From positions 497,872-561,871 of the forward strand of contig NZ_JAKNTA010000003.1 of assembly GCF_022288725.1 (NCBI RefSeq): 64,000 bases of DNA, read 5' to 3'. The notes under the pieces are model-generated. The model was given only the letters and a program-made list of their open reading frames with translations, was not told the DNA's origin and did no database searches. Position 1 is the stretch's first letter. The number at the start of each line of letters is the position of its first letter. A program made the translations under genes and the position numbers. This document shows, in pieces, positions 7,727-16,562 of the stretch. Origin of the DNA: Kitasatospora sp. A2-31 (lineage in GTDB: Bacteria; Actinomycetota; Actinomycetes; Streptomycetales; Streptomycetaceae).

Positions 7727-8179
7727 ATGCCCACGGAACCCATCCCCACCAGCGGTGATTCGGACGCCAGGATGTGGAGCAGGCTGACCGCGCTGCACGC
7801 CCGGGTGGAGAGCCGGCTGGCCGCCGCGCTGCAGCGCCGGCACGGTCTCGGGCTCTCGGAGTACCGCGCCCTCGGCCTGCTCGCCGAGGCACCCGGGGGC
7901 GAGCTGCGGATGCAGGACCTCGCCGCCGGCCTCGGCCTCAACCAGAGCTCCGTCACCCGCCTGGTCGCCCGCCTGCACGCGGCCGACTTCACCTACCGGG
8001 ACTCGTGCCCCGACGACAAGCGCGGCGTGTACACCGTCATCACCGAGCCCGGCCGCGCCCGCCGCCAGGAGGCCCGCGCCACCTACGAGGAGACCCTCGG
8101 CACGGCCCTGGACGAGGCGGCCGCCGCCGCCCCCGACCTCGCCCCGCTGCTCGACACCGCGCGCCGCTCCCTCGGCTGA
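7727..8179 (+). CDS. MarR-family transcriptional regulator
   Basis: The 150-residue protein has the MarR winged-helix fold: helix 1 WSRLTALHARVESRLAAALQ, the LSEYRALGLLAEAPGGELRM region, recognition helix LAAGLGLNQSSVTRLVARLH, and a wing containing the family DxR-type motif (SCPDDKRGVYTVITEPG). MarR dimers usually repress neighbouring efflux genes and release DNA on ligand binding. CAGGAG lies 7-12 bases upstream of the ATG at 7727. It is divergent from the SMR pump pair and shares a regulatory region with two palindromic sites. Confidence 0.9.
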   Translation: MPTEPIPTSGDSDARMWSRLTALHARVESRLAAALQRRHGLGLSEYRALGLLAEAPGGELRMQDLAAGLGLNQSSVTRLVARLHAADFTYRDSCPDDKRGVYTVITEPGRARRQEARATYEETLGTALDEAAAAAPDLAPLLDTARRSLG

Positions 8180-8202
8180 CCGGCGCGCGGTACGGTCGCG
8201 GC

Positions 8203-8535
8203 ATGCCGGCAACCACCCGTGACGTCGTCGTGGTGACCACCACCCACGAAACCGAGGACAAGGCGCGCGCCCTCGCCGCGGCCGCCGTCCGCGAGCGCCT
8301 GGCCGCCTGCGCGCAGGTCCACCCGATCCGCTCGCTCTACTGGTGGGACGGCGAGGTGCAGGAGGGCGCCGAGTGGCGCGTGGACCTCAAGACGCGGGCC
8401 GACCTCGCCGACCGGCTCACCGCCTTCATCGGCGCGCACCACGACTACGACACCCCGGAGGTCGTGGTCGTCCCGGTGACCGCCGGCAGCCCGGCCTACC
8501 TCGAGTGGGTGGCCGCGGAGACCACCGCGGACTGA
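8203..8535 (+). CDS. cutA: Divalent-cation tolerance protein CutA
   Basis: The 110-residue protein matches the whole CutA family: VVVTTTHETEDKARALAA at the N terminus, ERLAACAQVHPIRSLYWWDG with the conserved Cys and the YWW-type motif, and YDTPEVVVVPVTAGSPAYLEWV at the C terminus. CutA forms compact PII-like trimers and is associated with copper/divalent-metal tolerance, although its exact role is unsettled. It follows marR by 23 bp and could be co-transcribed; it ends before a strong shared terminator facing metG. Confidence 0.9.
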   Translation: MPATTRDVVVVTTTHETEDKARALAAAAVRERLAACAQVHPIRSLYWWDGEVQEGAEWRVDLKTRADLADRLTAFIGAHHDYDTPEVVVVPVTAGSPAYLEWVAAETTAD

Positions 8536-8541
8536 TCGACC

Positions 8542-8594
8542 GGAACGGCCCGGCCTCCCCGCTCTCGTGCACAGCGGGGAGGCCGGGCCGTTCC
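8542..8594. terminator. Bidirectional terminator between cutA and metG
   Basis: A 22-bp perfect stem (arms 8542-8563 and 8573-8594) with a 9-base loop lies between the convergent cutA and metG genes. Its position and symmetry suit termination from both sides, although a U-tract is weak, as is common in Streptomyces. Confidence 0.8.
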
Positions 8595-8664
8595 CGGGTC
8601 CTGCTCGGCCCCGTCCGGGCCGACGCGCGCCGACTCCGCCGTCGACGCGCGGTCTGCTCTCCGC

Positions 8665-10395
8665 CTACTCGCCGCCGCCGAAGCGGGCGGTCCAGGCGGC
8701 CAGGTCCTCGTCGGTGATCTTCGCGAAGAGCACCGGCGGCACGGTGAAGGCCGTCCCGGCCGGGACCGCGTCCAGCGCGCGGGCCTCGTCCGCGCTCACC
8801 CAGCGCCGGGTCCGCGCCGGGGCGTCCCCGGGGAGCGCGAACGCGTCGCGCATCGCGCCGGCCGCGGTCGGGATGAACGGCTCGGAGACCACCGCGTAGA
8901 GGTGGATCAGGTTCATCGCCGTGCGCAGGGTCAGTGCGGCCGCCTCCGGGTCCGTCTTCACCTGCTTCCAGGGCGCCTTCTCGTCCAGGTACGCGTTGCC
9001 CGCGCTCCACAGCGTGCGCAGGCTCTGCGCGGCCTTGCGGAAGTTCAGCGCGTCCAGCTGGGCCTCGTACTCGGCCAGCAGCTCGGCGATCTGCGCGCCC
9101 AGCCGCTCCTCGGCCTCACCCGCGGCGTCCCCGGCCGGGACGTCGTCGCCGAACCGCTTGCGGCTGAACGAGAGCACCCGGTTGACGAAGTTGCCGAGCG
9201 TGTCGGCGAGGTCCTTGTTGACGACGGAGGCGAAGAGGTCCCAGGTGAAGCTGGAGTCGTCCGACTCGGGGGCGTGCGCCATCAGGAAGTAGCGCCAGTA
9301 GTCGGCCGGCAGCAGCTCCAGCGCGACGTCGGTGAAGATGCCCCGCTTCTGGCTGGTGGAGAACTTCCCGCCGTAGTACGTCAGCCAGTTGAAGGCCTTG
9401 ACGTAGTCGACCTTCTTCCACGGCCGGCGCGAGCCCAGGATGGTCGCCGGGAACATCACCGTGTGGAACGGGACGTTGTCCTTGGCCATGAACTCGGTGT
9501 AGCGGACGGTCTCGTCGGCCTCGTACCACCAGGACTTCCAGTCCCGCACCTCGCCGGCCGGCGCCGCGTCCGCCCACTCCTTGGTGGCGCCGATGTACTC
9601 GATCGGGGCGTCGAACCAGACGTAGAAGACCTTGCCCTCGGCTGCCAGCTCCGGCCACACGTCGGCCGGCACCGGCACTCCCCACTCCAGGTCGCGGGTG
9701 ATCGCGCGGTCCTGCAGGCCCTCGGTCAGCCACTTGCGGGCGATCGAGGAGGCGAGCACCGGCCAGTGGTCGCCGTGCGCCGCGACCCAGGCCTCGACCT
9801 GCTCGGTCAGCTTCGACTGGAGCAGGAACAGGTGCTTGGTCTCGCGGACCTCGAGCTCCGAACTGCCGCTGATCGCCGAGCGCGGCTCCAGCAGGTCCGT
9901 CGGGTCGAGCACACGGGTGCAGTTCTCGCACTGGTCGCCGCGCGCCTTGTCGTAGCCGCAGTGCGGGCAGGTGCCGACGATGTAGCGGTCCGGCAGGAAG
10001 CGGCCGTCGGTGATCGAGTACACCTGGCGGATCGCCCGCTCCTCGATGAAGCCGTTGGCGTGCAGCTCGCGGGCGATCTCCTGGGTGATCTCCCGGTTCT
10101 GCGGCGACGAGCTGCGTCCGAAGTAGTCGAACGAGAGCCGGAAGCCGTCGTAGACCGCCTTCTGCTGGTCGTGCGCCTGCGCGCAGAACTCCGCCACCGG
10201 CAGCCCGGCCTCCTGCGCGGCCAGCTCGGCCGGCGTGCCGTGCTCGTCGGTGGCACAGATGTAGAGCACCTCGTGCCCCCGCTGGCGCAGGTAGCGGGAG
10301 TAGACGTCCGCGGGGAGCATGGACCCGACCATGTTGCCCAGGTGCTTGATCCCGTTGATGTACGGAAGGGCGCTGGTGATCAGGTGCCGAGCCAT
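8665..10395 (-). CDS. metG: Methionyl-tRNA synthetase
   Basis: The 576-residue protein is a class I aminoacyl-tRNA synthetase. [18 protein letters not shown] carries the HIGH-equivalent signature near the N terminus. A zinc-knuckle pair follows ([17 protein letters not shown]), then [17 protein letters not shown] in the catalytic core, and KFSTSQKRG as the variant KMSKS loop. It charges initiator and elongator tRNA-Met in the cytosol. The C-terminal anticodon-binding helical domain is present and there is no added dimerisation domain. ATG 10395 (MARHLITS) is chosen over the in-frame start nine codons upstream because the family usually begins here. I saw no T-box-like leader upstream. Confidence 0.95.
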   Translation of the reverse strand: MARHLITSALPYINGIKHLGNMVGSMLPADVYSRYLRQRGHEVLYICATDEHGTPAELAAQEAGLPVAEFCAQAHDQQKAVYDGFRLSFDYFGRSSSPQNREITQEIARELHANGFIEERAIRQVYSITDGRFLPDRYIVGTCPHCGYDKARGDQCENCTRVLDPTDLLEPRSAISGSSELEVRETKHLFLLQSKLTEQVEAWVAAHGDHWPVLASSIARKWLTEGLQDRAITRDLEWGVPVPADVWPELAAEGKVFYVWFDAPIEYIGATKEWADAAPAGEVRDWKSWWYEADETVRYTEFMAKDNVPFHTVMFPATILGSRRPWKKVDYVKAFNWLTYYGGKFSTSQKRGIFTDVALELLPADYWRYFLMAHAPESDDSSFTWDLFASVVNKDLADTLGNFVNRVLSFSRKRFGDDVPAGDAAGEAEERLGAQIAELLAEYEAQLDALNFRKAAQSLRTLWSAGNAYLDEKAPWKQVKTDPEAAALTLRTAMNLIHLYAVVSEPFIPTAAGAMRDAFALPGDAPARTRRWVSADEARALDAVPAGTAFTVPPVLFAKITDEDLAAWTARFGGGE

Positions 10396-10543
10396 CCTCG
10401 GATGCTCCAATTTCTCCTGCACGCACCCCTACCCGGAGTGCCGTGACAGGCGCAGGGTCTGGGGGCCGCAACGGGAGCCCGGCACACGCGCCGACTCCCG
10501 GGCTGCCTCACAGAGCGGAAGTCCACTGTGGGCAGCCCCGAGT

Positions 10544-11002
10544 CTATCGAGGCCGCGGACCGTGCTCCCGCCCATTTCGCGTCTCGGACACCGGGAGCGG
10601 TGAGGACACCTTTTCGACCGGGCACCGAAGCCTGGGCCAGGCCCTACTGGGACAGGCGATCACGTAGTGCCCCGACCACCGGCTGTCGGACACCCAGCGG
10701 GCCCAGACGAGATCGTCGCCGTGGCACAGCCGCTCCTCCGCGAGCCGCCGCCGCTGCTCGGTCGGGCACCACGGGTCCCCGCCGGGCGTGTGGCTCTCGT
10801 AGCGGGCCGCCAGCCAGGCGGTGGCCTGCGCCGCGTTCGTCCACGTGCCCCGGACCTGTGTCGAGGGGCGGAGCAGCCACCAGCCGGTCATCATAGGCGG
10901 CAGCTCCGAGGCCCTGAACCCGCCGCCCTCCACTGGCCGCCGCTCGGCCTCCCGCGCCAGCAGCCGTCCGTCACCGGCCCACTCGTACCCGTGGAAGTGC
11001 AC
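10544..11002 (-). CDS. Conserved hypothetical protein
   Basis: A 152-residue reading frame begins with GTG at 11002, nine bases downstream of a strong AAGGAGGA ribosome-binding site. The translation starts HFHGYEWAGDGRLLAREAER and is Trp/Arg rich, with MMTGWWLLRPSTQVRGTW and TAWLAARYESHTPGGDPW as the most structured segments. No membrane helix or signal peptide is visible. I do not recognise a family. It follows the DUF397-like gene at 11065-11307 on the same strand by 62 bp, so the two probably form an operon. Confidence 0.6.
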   Translation of the reverse strand: MHFHGYEWAGDGRLLAREAERRPVEGGGFRASELPPMMTGWWLLRPSTQVRGTWTNAAQATAWLAARYESHTPGGDPWCPTEQRRRLAEERLCHGDDLVWARWVSDSRWSGHYVIACPSRAWPRLRCPVEKVSSPLPVSETRNGREHGPRPR

Positions 11003-11064
11003 GTCGTTCCTCCTTGCGGGGCCCGGGCCGTCCGCGCCAACCGCGGACGGCCCGGGCGGACGAG

Positions 11065-11307
11065 CTACGCCGAGAGGCCGAAACGCGCCGGGTCGATACC
11101 GGCCGCGTCCAGCTCGTCGGCCGTGAAGAGCAGCGGCCGGACATCGGGTCGCTTGCTGTCCCCGAGAGCGAAGACACCGGGGGCGTCGGGCACGGCGCCG
11201 AGCGTCACGCACGACTCGCCGTCGTCCCCGCCGCCCTGGTTGCCGCCGCAGGCGCGCTTGAACTCAACGGTGGTGAGGTCGAGCTCATGGAGGTTGAAGT
11301 GATCCAT
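11065..11307 (-). CDS. DUF397-like small protein
   Basis: The 80-residue protein contains the pattern of DUF397 proteins: an N-terminal FKRACGGNQGGGDDGESCV segment with conserved Cys and Gly, then GVFALGDSKRPDVRPLLFTA (the DSK..PLxF signature) and a C-terminal Asp/Ala-rich helix. DUF397 proteins are small cytosolic proteins abundant in Streptomyces and usually paired with XRE/DUF5753 regulators. Start ATG 11307 is used because GAGAGG lies eight bases upstream; an in-frame GTG at 11316 overlaps that ribosome-binding site. Confidence 0.65.
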   Translation of the reverse strand: MDHFNLHELDLTTVEFKRACGGNQGGGDDGESCVTLGAVPDAPGVFALGDSKRPDVRPLLFTADELDAAGIDPARFGLSA

Positions 11308-11415
11308 CGCGTGCACCTCTCTGGTGATTCGGGGCGCAACAGGCCCCGCCCCGGCCCGTGTGTTCGGGCGGGGAGAAATTGGAAGGAGGAGGAGCGACGG
11401 CTACCCGCGGGCGGA

Positions 11416-11867
11416 CTACCGCTCGAAGAACCTGCCGGGCGCGTCACCCGGCGGCACGAGATCGGAGACGCGGACGACTCGCTCCCGCCCTCCCCTCAAC
11501 GGCCGGACGTAGAGCCCGAATCGGCGAATCGCCATCACCTCGACCGCGTTCCCGGTCGCGCGCTCGAAGACCCGCTGACCGACTCTCGGGTCCTACCCCT
11601 CAGCCACGGCCAGCCACGGCGGACACCATCACTCAGCCGCCGCACGAGTTCGCCGGACGGGACGCGTCGCTGCGGCCCGTCCGGCGTGAAGAGCGGATGC
11701 ACGATCGCCATCCCGTCGCTCTCACTGACCAGTTCGACCATCAGGCCGGTGGTGAGGTCGAACCGGATCGGATTGTTCTCGATCAGGGAAAGAAGCTCCG
11801 CAATGGTCCGGCGACGCCCCGGCGCGAGGCTCGGATCGGCCGGTTCGATGGAATCCGGAACGGACAT
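11416..11867 (-). pseudogene. Frame-disrupted hypothetical gene
   Basis: From ATG 11867 (with GGGAG upstream) a frame encodes SVPDSIEPADPSLAPGRRR and a conserved-looking middle (LLSLIENNPIRFDLTTGLMV). From about 11592 leftwards a different frame takes over, giving GQRVFERATGNAVEVMAIRR then FGLYVRPLRGGRERVVRVSD and a stop at 11416. Codon-position GC bias follows the second frame in that segment. This indicates a one-base indel between about 11580 and 11593: decay or a sequencing error. If the first frame is simply read through, it stops at 11535 (110 residues). Function unknown; it lies in the same regulatory cluster as DUF397 genes. Confidence 0.5.
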
Positions 11868-11965
11868 GGCGGGCTCCCGCGTCTCTCGGCGTTGTTGGGT
11901 GAGACACCAGGCTATTTTCCGGAAAGGGTCGATTCCACGATTATTCGCGTAGCTGCATGGATTCG

Positions 11966-12817
11966 CTACGCGCAGCCCCGGAAGTCCTCGGACCACTGTG
12001 TGATCAGGTTCCTGGCGTCGTCTCCGAACACCGACTCGCCCGAGAAGTAGTCAAACAGGTCCCGATAGTGATCCATATCCTTGGGGTCGCGCAGTACGAG
12101 CCGCCCGGTGAACAGTTCGATGGTCACCAGCTTGGTGCCGTAGACAGTAAAGGTGTGAAACGGGGCGTCAGCCACCTGAGCCGAGAGCGGCAGGATTCCC
12201 ATCGTGACATTGGGGAATCGCGAAACGGAGACCAGCCTGTCCAGCTGCACAGCCATGATCGCCGGATCGCAGAGCTTCCAGCGGACGGCGGACTCGGTCA
12301 GCAGGAAGTCGAACCGCTTGCTCCGGTCGTACAGGACGGACTGCCGCTCCAGCTTGAGCGCGATCGCCTGGGAGACGTCACAGTCCGCAGGGTCGACCGG
12401 AGGGCTCATGGCCGTGCGCATGTACTCGGGTGTCTGGAGTAGCCCGGAGAGCATCGCGGGAAGGAAGTAGCGGATGTGCTTGGCGCCGGCTTCGAGCGCC
12501 CCTAGTTCGCGTTGGCGAAGGTGTAGTCCGCGGCGGACGGAGGCGCGCACGTCCTCGTACTCGGCGTTGGCGATGCTCGCCAGCGCAAGGAGCTCTCGCG
12601 CCAACTCCTCGTCGACGCCCAGCCCGTCCAGTATCTGCTGGACGTCGACGACGGACGGCAGCGTCTTCCCGGTCTCGATCCGGGAGACCTTGCTCTGACT
12701 CATGCCGCAGCGGACGGCCAGGCGCTCACCGGACAGCCCAGAGGCGCGCCGGAGATCCTTGAGCGCTGCTGCGAGGTCTCGGCGCTGCTCTCCGGCCCTG
12801 CCGGGGTCGTGGGTCAA
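11966..12817 (-). CDS. XRE-family HTH regulator with DUF5753 (Scr1-like)
   Basis: The 283-residue protein has an N-terminal XRE helix-turn-helix (LKDLRRASGLSGERLAVRCG followed by MSQSKVSRIETGKTLPS, about residues 20-57) and a long C-terminal DUF5753 effector region (YFLPAMLSGLLQTPEYMRTA, RQSVLYDRSKRFDFLLTESA, LPLSAQVADAPFHTFTVYG). Such proteins act with small DUF397 partners in Streptomyces development and drug tolerance, and some have been described as toxin-antitoxin-like pairs. Its start overlaps the stop of the DUF6879 gene by four bases, so the two are translationally coupled. Confidence 0.9.
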   Translation of the reverse strand: MTHDPGRAGEQRRDLAAALKDLRRASGLSGERLAVRCGMSQSKVSRIETGKTLPSVVDVQQILDGLGVDEELARELLALASIANAEYEDVRASVRRGLHLRQRELGALEAGAKHIRYFLPAMLSGLLQTPEYMRTAMSPPVDPADCDVSQAIALKLERQSVLYDRSKRFDFLLTESAVRWKLCDPAIMAVQLDRLVSVSRFPNVTMGILPLSAQVADAPFHTFTVYGTKLVTIELFTGRLVLRDPKDMDHYRDLFDYFSGESVFGDDARNLITQWSEDFRGCA

Positions 12818-13326
12818 TCTGAGCTGTACTCCAGGAACGGCACCGACATGGAGATCGCGAGGTCGCGCCAGCGCCGGTATTGCTTCAGGTCCGGGTTGGC
12901 CAGGAGTTCTCTACCGACCTGTGCCCCGTCGGGCCGGTACTGCATGTCGACCACGCTGACGCCGTCGAACATCCAGAAGTCCTGATCGGGTAGGCCGGGA
13001 TTCTGCCGGTCGGTGAGGTCGAGAATCCTGATCTCCTCGCCGGCCGCGACGTTGAACGCGTACGCCGCGAATTCATAGCGCAGATAGTCCGACAGGGGCC
13101 GAGTGAGAACGCGGACGCGGCTGATGGTCCGGCCGGTTTCGCGGAAGTGTCGCACCCGGGTCAGCCACGGGTCGTCATCGGGGATGTGGAGTTCTCCCGT
13201 GGTCAGGAACTCCCGGTACTCCTCGTCCTCGTCCGGCATGGCGTAAAAGCTCCGGGTCTCCAACCGGAATGCCTCGTGCCCGAACGAGTCGAAGAACGTG
13301 CGCCAGGCGTCACCAGCCAAGAGCAC
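12814..13326 (-). CDS. DUF6879-family protein
   Basis: The 170-residue protein (GDAWRTFFDSFGHEAFRLET, EEYREFLTTGELHIPDDDPW, GRTISRVRVLTRPLSDYLRY, EEIRILDLTDRQNPGLPDQD, FWMFDGVSVVDMQYRPDGA) matches the DUF6879 family, to my recollection, in full length. These cytosolic proteins are regularly encoded beside XRE/DUF5753 regulators and are of unknown biochemical role. GTG 13326 is chosen as start: it begins just before GDAW and overlaps the end of the upstream small gene by 17 bp, while it couples to the regulator through a 4-bp overlap. Confidence 0.8.
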   Translation of the reverse strand: MLLAGDAWRTFFDSFGHEAFRLETRSFYAMPDEDEEYREFLTTGELHIPDDDPWLTRVRHFRETGRTISRVRVLTRPLSDYLRYEFAAYAFNVAAGEEIRILDLTDRQNPGLPDQDFWMFDGVSVVDMQYRPDGAQVGRELLANPDLKQYRRWRDLAISMSVPFLEYSSD

Positions 13327-13501
13327 GGAACGCCTCCCGGAGCACGCTTTCGGGGATCTCCACGACGGCCTCGCCGTCGGGCGTCCGATGATCCACGGTG
13401 TACCCCTGGACGGCAATGGTGCCCCGGTCCGTGGTGTAGACGGTCGGGCAGTCGTCATTGCGGCAGTCCGGGTCGCCGCCCGCGACCCTCGTCAGCTCCA
13501 C
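13310..13501 (-). CDS. Small conserved protein upstream of the DUF6879 gene
   Basis: A 63-residue frame starts at GTG 13501 behind GGAGGAGGAG and encodes ELTRVAGGDPDCRNDDCPTV, YTTDRGTIAVQGYTVDH and VEIPESVLREAFRALGW. The CRNDDC pair could bind metal or form a redox pair. It heads the three-gene cluster small protein - DUF6879 - XRE/DUF5753, overlapping the next gene by 17 bp. This trio recurs in Streptomyces genomes. No activity is known to me. Confidence 0.75.
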   Translation of the reverse strand: MELTRVAGGDPDCRNDDCPTVYTTDRGTIAVQGYTVDHRTPDGEAVVEIPESVLREAFRALGW

Positions 13502-13654
13502 TGCTCCTCCTCCACCTTCGATGCGGATTCGTGATGAGGACACTAGGGAGGCACCAGCGGAGGAGCAAGGATCATGCACGTTCCCGCATGGACTCGCGGT
13601 CCCATGGCTGGTCCTGCAGCGCCTCGACTCGGCCTGAACGCCGGGTTCCGTCTC

Positions 13655-13689
13655 CCGGCGGCCCCTTGCGAGGAGCAAGGGGCCGCCGG
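13655..13689. terminator. Terminator after the DUF397 gene
   Basis: A perfect 15-bp stem (13655-13669 with 13675-13689) and a 5-base loop sits 10 bp beyond the stop of the DUF397 gene and upstream of the three-gene regulator operon on the same strand, separating the two transcripts. Confidence 0.75.
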
Positions 13690-13699
13690 AACGATTCGG

Positions 13700-13900
13700 C
13701 TAGAGGTCGACGAAGTGGTCGAATTCGCCGGCCTGGACTCCCTGGACCCAGAGGGCGAACTTCTTCTGGGTCGTGACGACGATGGTGTCGGGATCATCGG
13801 ACTCGCGGATCTCGATCATGCCGTCGGCGCGGACGCGGACCTCTATCGAGTTGCCACCGTCCTGCGTGCTGGTGCTCGACTTCTGCCACTGCTTGGACAT
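13700..13900 (-). CDS. DUF397 domain protein
   Basis: The 66-residue protein has the DUF397 pattern: WQKSSTSTQDGGNSIEVRVR, IEIRESDDPDTIVVTTQKKF (the RES/RDSDxP element) and the C-terminal FALWVQGVQAGEFDHFVDL (Trp-x-x-Phe helix). DUF397 proteins are small cytosolic partners of XRE/DUF5753 regulators; one lies downstream on the same strand. It is divergent from the ATP-binding protein at 13924. Confidence 0.85.
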   Translation of the reverse strand: MSKQWQKSSTSTQDGGNSIEVRVRADGMIEIRESDDPDTIVVTTQKKFALWVQGVQAGEFDHFVDL

Positions 13901-13923
13901 CGCTACGTCTCCAATTCCAGTCC

Positions 13924-14296
13924 GTGCTTGCGCTCGACCTCTTCCCGCCAACCACCCCGCAAGTCGTGGGGGTGCTCCGCCGGTTCCTGCGGGACATGCT
14001 CGGATCCGTCGGGCGCGACCATGACGCGCCCTGCCTCATCCTCTCCGAGCTCGTCACGAACGCTCTCGTGCACCGGGGGAGGCGCCCCCGCAGTCGTGCT
14101 CGAACTCCGCGACGGCAGGCTCTACATCACGGTCTCGGACGCCTCCCCCGTCCCCGTCGTCCGCCGGGCCCCGGGCGACGCACGAACCGGCGGCCGGGGA
14201 CTTGACCTCCTGGACGCGCCTGCCGATGAATGCTGTGTGGAACTCATCGGGTCGTATTTCAAGGCAGTCCGGGCCATTTCGGCGGTCAGTGTCTGA
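13924..14296 (+). pseudogene. Frameshifted anti-sigma-factor-like ATPase (HATPase_c)
   Basis: GTG 13924 opens a frame encoding LALDLFPPTTPQVVGVLRR and LILSELVTNALVHRG, the N-box of RsbW/SpoIIAB-like serine kinases. At a run of five G (14075-14079) the frame must skip one base to continue with APAVVLELRDGRLYITVSD, the ATP-lid segment ARTGGRGLDLLDA and the stop at 14294-14296. The whole 120-residue HATPase domain is thus present but split. Small Streptomyces ATPases of this type are thought to phosphorylate or bind anti-sigma antagonists. Either the gene is broken, the G-run was misread, or slippage restores it. Confidence 0.7.
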
Positions 14297-14412
14297 TGGC
14301 CGTCCTGCTGCTGGCCGGGTTGTTCGTCTCCCTGCTCTTCATGGGCTGGCTGGCCTGGGTGGTCAACTCCCAGCCCCGGGCGAGACGCTCGTCCACCCCG
14401 GGGGAGAAGTAG
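14296..14412 (+). CDS. 38-residue single-helix membrane peptide
   Basis: ATG 14296 overlaps the TGA of the ATPase gene (TGATG), implying translational coupling. The peptide is one membrane helix (AVLLLAGLFVSLLFMGWLAW) followed by a basic tail (SQPRARRSSTPGEK), so it should sit N-out/C-in in the cytoplasmic membrane. No family is recognised. Coupling to the HATPase gene suggests a role with it, for instance as an anchor, but this is inference. Confidence 0.5.
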   Translation: MAVLLLAGLFVSLLFMGWLAWVVNSQPRARRSSTPGEK

Positions 14413-14418
14413 GCACGG

Positions 14419-15021
14419 TCACCCGGCGGCCAGGCGCCCGGTCAGCCGCTCGCGCGCGGCCGGCCACTCGTCCCGCAGCATCGAGAAGTACGCGGTGTCG
14501 CGCCAGACGCCGTTCGCCCGCAGCTTCTCCCGCCGGTGGGTGCCCTCGTACTGCGCGCCGAGCCGCTGGATCGCGTTGCGGGAACGGTCGTTGAGCGCGT
14601 CCGTCTTCCACATCACCCGCCCCATGCCCAGCTCGTCGAAGGCGTACGCGAGCAGCAGCAGCTTGGACTCGGTGTTCACCGCCGTCCGCCAGACCGACCG
14701 GGCGTACCAGGTGCCGCCGATCTCGACCAGCTCGTCGACGGCGCTGAAGTCGTAGAACCCGGTGATGCCCACGGCGCGCCCGCTCGCGAGGTCGATCACC
14801 GCGAACTTCACGGCCGTCCCCGCCTCCACCTCCGCGAGCCGGATGTCGAGGATCGCGCCCAGCTCCTCCTCGGAGGCCGGCGGGAGGAACGGGATCCAGC
14901 GCCAGACGTCCGGGTCCGGGCCGACCGAGGCCCAGAGGTCGGCGAGGTGGTCACGGCTCAGCGGCTCCAGCCGCACGTGTCGGCCGGTCAGGGTCACCGA
15001 GGCAGGCAGCTTCGCAGTCAT
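14419..15021 (-). CDS. GNAT-family N-acetyltransferase (RimJ/RimL type)
   Basis: The 200-residue protein has the GNAT fold of the RimJ/RimL branch: VTLTGRHVRLEPLSRDHLAD at the start, GRAVGITGFYDFSAVDELVE strands, GTWYARSVWRTAVNTESKLL (acetyl-CoA binding region) and the DALNDRSRNAIQRLGAQYEG C-terminal motif. It transfers acetyl from acetyl-CoA to a protein N terminus or small amine; the substrate is unknown. Start ATG 15021 is preferred over an upstream TTG. Two TGCACTAG-type palindromes lie just upstream. Confidence 0.9.
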   Translation of the reverse strand: MTAKLPASVTLTGRHVRLEPLSRDHLADLWASVGPDPDVWRWIPFLPPASEEELGAILDIRLAEVEAGTAVKFAVIDLASGRAVGITGFYDFSAVDELVEIGGTWYARSVWRTAVNTESKLLLLAYAFDELGMGRVMWKTDALNDRSRNAIQRLGAQYEGTHRREKLRANGVWRDTAYFSMLRDEWPAARERLTGRLAAG

Positions 15022-15043
15022 GATCCCGAAGGTAGCGCCACTC

Positions 15044-15077
15044 TGCACTAGATGCAATGGATATCTGCACTAGTGCA
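15044..15077. promoter_or_regulatory. Paired TGCACTAG palindromes upstream of the acetyltransferase
   Basis: TGCACTAGTGCA (15066-15077) is a perfect palindrome. TGCACTAGATGCA (15044-15056) is a near copy 22 bp away, about two helical turns. They lie 23-56 bp upstream of the acetyltransferase start, a typical repressor position. No regulator gene is adjacent, so the binding protein is unknown. Confidence 0.5.
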
Positions 15078-15096
15078 AAATCGTCAGGCCGAGAAA

Positions 15097-15131
15097 GAGG
15101 CCCTGCGGGACGCGACGTCCCGCAGGGCCTC
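15097..15131 (-). terminator. purA terminator
   Basis: A perfect 16-bp stem (15097-15112 with 15116-15131) with a 3-base loop stands 22 bp past the purA stop and upstream of the acetyltransferase operators. Confidence 0.8.
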
Positions 15132-15152
15132 CGAAACCGCGGAGCCTCAGGC

Positions 15153-16541
<1,389 letters not shown>

Positions 16542-16562
16542 TTACCTGAGGAAGGACCGGTC

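Noticed and set aside
10396..10543. T-box leader upstream of metG
   Set aside because: I could not see the conserved T-box sequence or a specifier stem; actinobacterial metG usually lacks one.
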